The translations under genes and the position numbers were made by a program. The notes under the pieces were generated by a model. That model was not told the origin of the DNA. It searched no databases and saw only the letters and a program-made list of their open reading frames with translations. Below are positions 5,422-7,057 of a DNA stretch of 7,057 nt, one piece after another; position 1 is the first letter of the stretch, and every line of letters starts with the position of its first letter. Source of the DNA: an archaeon UBA583 (GTDB taxonomy: Archaea > Nanobdellota > Nanobdellia > Woesearchaeales > UBA583); the NCBI GenBank assembly GCA_002506365.1, contig DAXK01000029.1, positions 1-7,057 on the forward strand. Direction: 5' to 3'.

Positions 5422-5434
5422 AATTTATAAAATT
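5422..5434 (-). promoter_or_regulatory. TATA promoter of the 193-residue protein gene
   Basis: The minus strand reads AATTTTATAAATT, centred 26 bases upstream of the ATG at 5402. It is one of the clearest TATA matches in the window and implies a leaderless mRNA. About 80 bases separate it from the divergent promoter at 5512-5519. Confidence 0.6.
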
Positions 5435-5511
5435 ATATTTTGTATTTATTTTTACTTGTTTTAATTTATTTTAACTATTTTTAAACTAATATAGACTATT
5501 ACTCCATTTTA

Positions 5512-5519
5512 TTTATAAT
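5512..5519 (+). promoter_or_regulatory. TATA promoter of the small gene at 5541-5702
   Basis: TTTATAAT is centred about 25 bases before the ATG at 5541. The ATG at 5530 is followed at once by a stop (ATG GTT TAA), so 5541 is the only usable start at the right distance. Confidence 0.55.
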
Positions 5520-5540
5520 ATATTTACTTATGGTTTAATT

Positions 5541-5702
5541 ATGGTAGAAGTAAAAATTTTCTTGAAAGGTTCTAAAAAAGTTATTGGAAATATTAATTTT
5601 GAATCAATGGAATTATTGAGAAGATATTTTAAAACAAATTCTAATACTAAATATATTTATGTTGTGGAAGTTGATGGTTTAAAGGTTAAGATTGATAATT
5701 AA
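5541..5702 (+). CDS. small hypothetical protein, 53 residues
   Basis: The 53-codon frame encodes a protein starting MVEVKIFLKG and ending VDGLKVKIDN. It reads like a compact beta-helix-beta domain: strand 2-8, strand about 14-20, helix 21-31 (ESMELLRRYF), then two strands (KYIYVVEVD and LKVKI). It has no cysteines, signal peptide or membrane segment. A properly placed TATA box upstream, an inverted repeat four bases past the stop, and sensible amphipathic composition make it a credible gene. The function is unknown; a small regulatory or nucleic-acid-binding role would be speculation. Confidence 0.7.
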   Translation: MVEVKIFLKGSKKVIGNINFESMELLRRYFKTNSNTKYIYVVEVDGLKVKIDN

Positions 5703-5705
5703 ATA

Positions 5706-5724
5706 AATATTAATTTTTAATATT
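5706..5724 (+). terminator. inverted repeat just past the small gene, likely terminator
   Basis: AATATTAA-TTT-TTAATATT is a perfect 8-bp inverted repeat that begins four bases after the TAA at 5700-5702. Its position suggests a transcript end. The stem has only A/T pairs, so thermodynamic support is modest. Confidence 0.45.
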
Positions 5725-5853
5725 AACTATTATTTACATTTAATGTTTATAAATTAAATTAAATTAAAATTGAAAAAATATAGTATAAAGTGAAAAATAA
5801 GCAAATTAATTATCCATAAAATTATTTTTAAGGAAAAAAATCAACCATAAAGA

Positions 5854-5863
5854 TATATATAAA
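5854..5863 (+). promoter_or_regulatory. TATA promoter of the secreted protein gene at 5885-6514
   Basis: TATATATAAA is centred about 27 bases before the ATG at 5885. The remaining intergenic sequence (5725-5853) is A/T-rich and holds a further TTTATAA at about 5746-5752, with no gene after it. Confidence 0.55.
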
Positions 5864-5884
5864 AAATGTTTAATTTTAATCCAA

Positions 5885-6514
5885 ATGGTAAAATTAGAAA
5901 ATATTTTAAAAGGAGCAGTTTTAATTGGTGCTTTAACTATTGGACAAAATGCGTATGCTGATTTGTCATTTAAAACATGTCAAAAGTCATGGAATAGAAA
6001 TACAGCATTATTACAAAAAGCAGAAAAAAATATGAATAAAGGGTTTGATGTTATTCATTCTAAACCTGATACAGCTTTTAATTATTTAAATAAGGCGGAT
6101 TCAGCAGCATCTACTTATGGTGGAGATTTTGAAAGTTTATATTATAAATGTAATGAGACAACTACAATGTCAAAATCAGAAGCTAAAAGGTTAGATGATG
6201 TTTGGGATTATATTGAAGAGAGATCAACTTGTGGGATGAAAGTTACACCATTTATTAAACAAGTTCATAAATTAGATGATGCTATTGATACATATAATTC
6301 ATCTATTGATAAAAATTATACTAGAGATACAATTCAAAAAGATGCTATTTCTGCTCATACAATTGCTGAATCAGCATTGAAAAAATTAAATACAATTGTT
6401 AATTATACACATTCTTGTGATGCTCATGGAGATATTGTTGATTTTGTTAATGGATATAAAAAGAATTTGAAGGAAAATGAAAGTTTTTTTGAAAGAATGA
6501 TTGAAAAATTATAA
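5885..6514 (+). CDS. secreted helical protein with four cysteines
   Basis: The function is not recognised. The 209-residue precursor has a signal peptide: MVKLENILKG, a hydrophobic core at 10-20, and A-Y-A at 23-25, a good cleavage site before Asp26. The mature part is all-helical and resembles a bundle of antiparallel helices (about 35-55, 60-75, 98-112, 122-140, 148-172 and 183-207). It contains exactly four cysteines (32, 89, 116, 178), which could form two disulfides outside the membrane. Cys32 lies close to the mature N-terminus, as in the other secreted proteins here, but the rest of the spacing differs, so it is at best a distant relative. N-E-T (90-92), N-Y-T (144-146) and N-Y-T (173-175) are potential N-glycosylation sites. 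It is convergent with the gene at 6566-7045. Confidence 0.82.
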   Translation: MVKLENILKGAVLIGALTIGQNAYADLSFKTCQKSWNRNTALLQKAEKNMNKGFDVIHSKPDTAFNYLNKADSAASTYGGDFESLYYKCNETTTMSKSEAKRLDDVWDYIEERSTCGMKVTPFIKQVHKLDDAIDTYNSSIDKNYTRDTIQKDAISAHTIAESALKKLNTIVNYTHSCDAHGDIVDFVNGYKKNLKENESFFERMIEKL

Positions 6515-6553
6515 ATTTTTAAATTAAAAAATAATTTTTAAACAATTTTTAAA
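6514..6553. terminator. three direct copies of AATTTTTAAA between convergent genes
   Basis: The 10-mer occurs at 6514-6523, 6533-6542 and 6544-6553. Each copy carries a T5 run on the plus strand and A-runs for the other. The 51-base gap between two convergent stops is filled by this array, which makes a bidirectional T-run terminator the simplest reading. Confidence 0.5.
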
Positions 6554-6565
6554 TTAATTTAATTA

Positions 6566-7045
6566 TTATTTACTAAAATCAAATAAATTACAATAATCTG
6601 TATTTTTATTTCCACACACTTTATCGTGTGTGCTTTTTCTTAATGTCGCATTTTTACAGAGACTATTATATTTTGCCAAGTATTTATTATGTTGTTTAAT
6701 TCTTAACTTTTTTTTATCTAATGCTTTATTGTATAAATCAACATAATTATTTCTTTTATCATTAATTGAATTGAATTTGTAAATTAAATTATCTCTTTTA
6801 TATCCAATTGTGTGAGATAGTGCTGAATCAATTCTACCTAATTTGTAATCATATGAATCTATTATTCCATCCATTTCATCTAATGCGTCTTCTAATCTAT
6901 TAATATTTCCTCGTTTTTCATCAATTTTTTCATCATAAAAAATACAATTTTCTAATTGAGTCTCAGTTAGAGGCTCTTTTGCGAAAACTGGATTAACTAA
7001 AAGTGCTCCTATTAAACTTAATCCTAATAATGTTTTATTTACCAT
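6566..7045 (-). CDS. secreted coiled-coil protein with four cysteines, paralogue of 4081-4698
   Basis: The 159-residue precursor has a signal peptide: MVNK, a hydrophobic core at 5-18, and V-F-A at 20-22 as a probable cleavage site. LTETQLENCI (26-35) matches LTAQQFQSCI of the other protein. A long charged helical region (about 38-125) with heptad-like hydrophobics (NRLEDALDEMDGIIDSYDYKL) is probably a coiled-coil hairpin. Cysteines 34, 130, 144 and 152 complete a C ... C-x13-C-x7-C pattern, close to C-x14-C-x8-C in the relative. The tails KVCGNKNTDYC and QVCAKNKHSIVC also resemble each other. The function is unknown. Only 12 bases of upstream sequence are in the window, so the promoter is not visible, but the start is supported by the signal peptide. 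Confidence 0.82.
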   Translation of the reverse strand: MVNKTLLGLSLIGALLVNPVFAKEPLTETQLENCIFYDEKIDEKRGNINRLEDALDEMDGIIDSYDYKLGRIDSALSHTIGYKRDNLIYKFNSINDKRNNYVDLYNKALDKKKLRIKQHNKYLAKYNSLCKNATLRKSTHDKVCGNKNTDYCNLFDFSK

Positions 7046-7057
7046 AATAGTTTAAGA

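Noticed and set aside
5866..5884. An alternative ATG (5866) just before the secreted protein gene at 5885
   Set aside because: It is in another frame and runs into a stop after about 30 codons, with no signal peptide; the 5885 frame has signal peptide and promoter spacing.
1..7057. CRISPR array, insertion sequence or transposase
   Set aside because: No regularly spaced repeats with unique spacers and no transposase-like product on either strand; the only regular DNA repeat is inside the helicase linker.

Overview
This very AT-rich window looks archaeal, most likely from a small-genome DPANN-type lineage (for example Pacearchaeota or Woesearchaeota). That placement is an inference: six genes have an AT-rich TATA-like box centred about 24-27 bases upstream of the start codon and no Shine-Dalgarno sequence. 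This is the geometry expected for leaderless archaeal transcripts. No rRNA, tRNA, CRISPR array, transposase or phage gene is visible.

Layout. (1) Positions 106-1902, plus strand: a DEAD-box RNA helicase of the DeaD/CsdA type, with an Arg/Gly/Asp-rich linker and a C-terminal DbpA-like RNA-binding domain. It is the only gene here of clearly recognised housekeeping function. (2) Positions 1903-2162: a convergent intergenic region with a T-run and several small hairpins. (3) Positions 2163-5402, all minus strand: a three-helix membrane protein with four cysteines after the last helix; a ParE-like toxin with a 52-residue antitoxin; a RelE-like toxin (TTG start) with a 69-residue antitoxin; a secreted coiled-coil four-cysteine protein; and an unrecognised soluble protein of 193 residues. 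Each unit appears to have its own promoter. (4) From about 5403, diverging: a 53-codon plus-strand gene, then a second type of secreted helical four-cysteine protein (plus). (5) Convergent to the latter, a minus-strand secreted protein at 6566-7045, which is a visible relative of the one at 4081-4698.

How the parts relate. The two toxin-antitoxin operons share an almost identical promoter in which the TATA box lies inside a 17-base palindrome. They also share a three-block element downstream of the toxin gene. This suggests cassette duplication, common autoregulation, or both. The three secreted proteins suggest an envelope or cell-surface programme of small disulfide-stabilised helical proteins. 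Two of them share an N-terminal LTxxQxxxCI motif and a C-terminal three-cysteine spacing, which supports a small uncharacterised paralogous family. Nothing in the window shows what the secreted proteins bind.

The most interesting leads are the four-cysteine secreted family, the shared 5' and 3' elements around the two toxin-antitoxin cassettes, and the tiny conserved-looking gene at 5541-5702.
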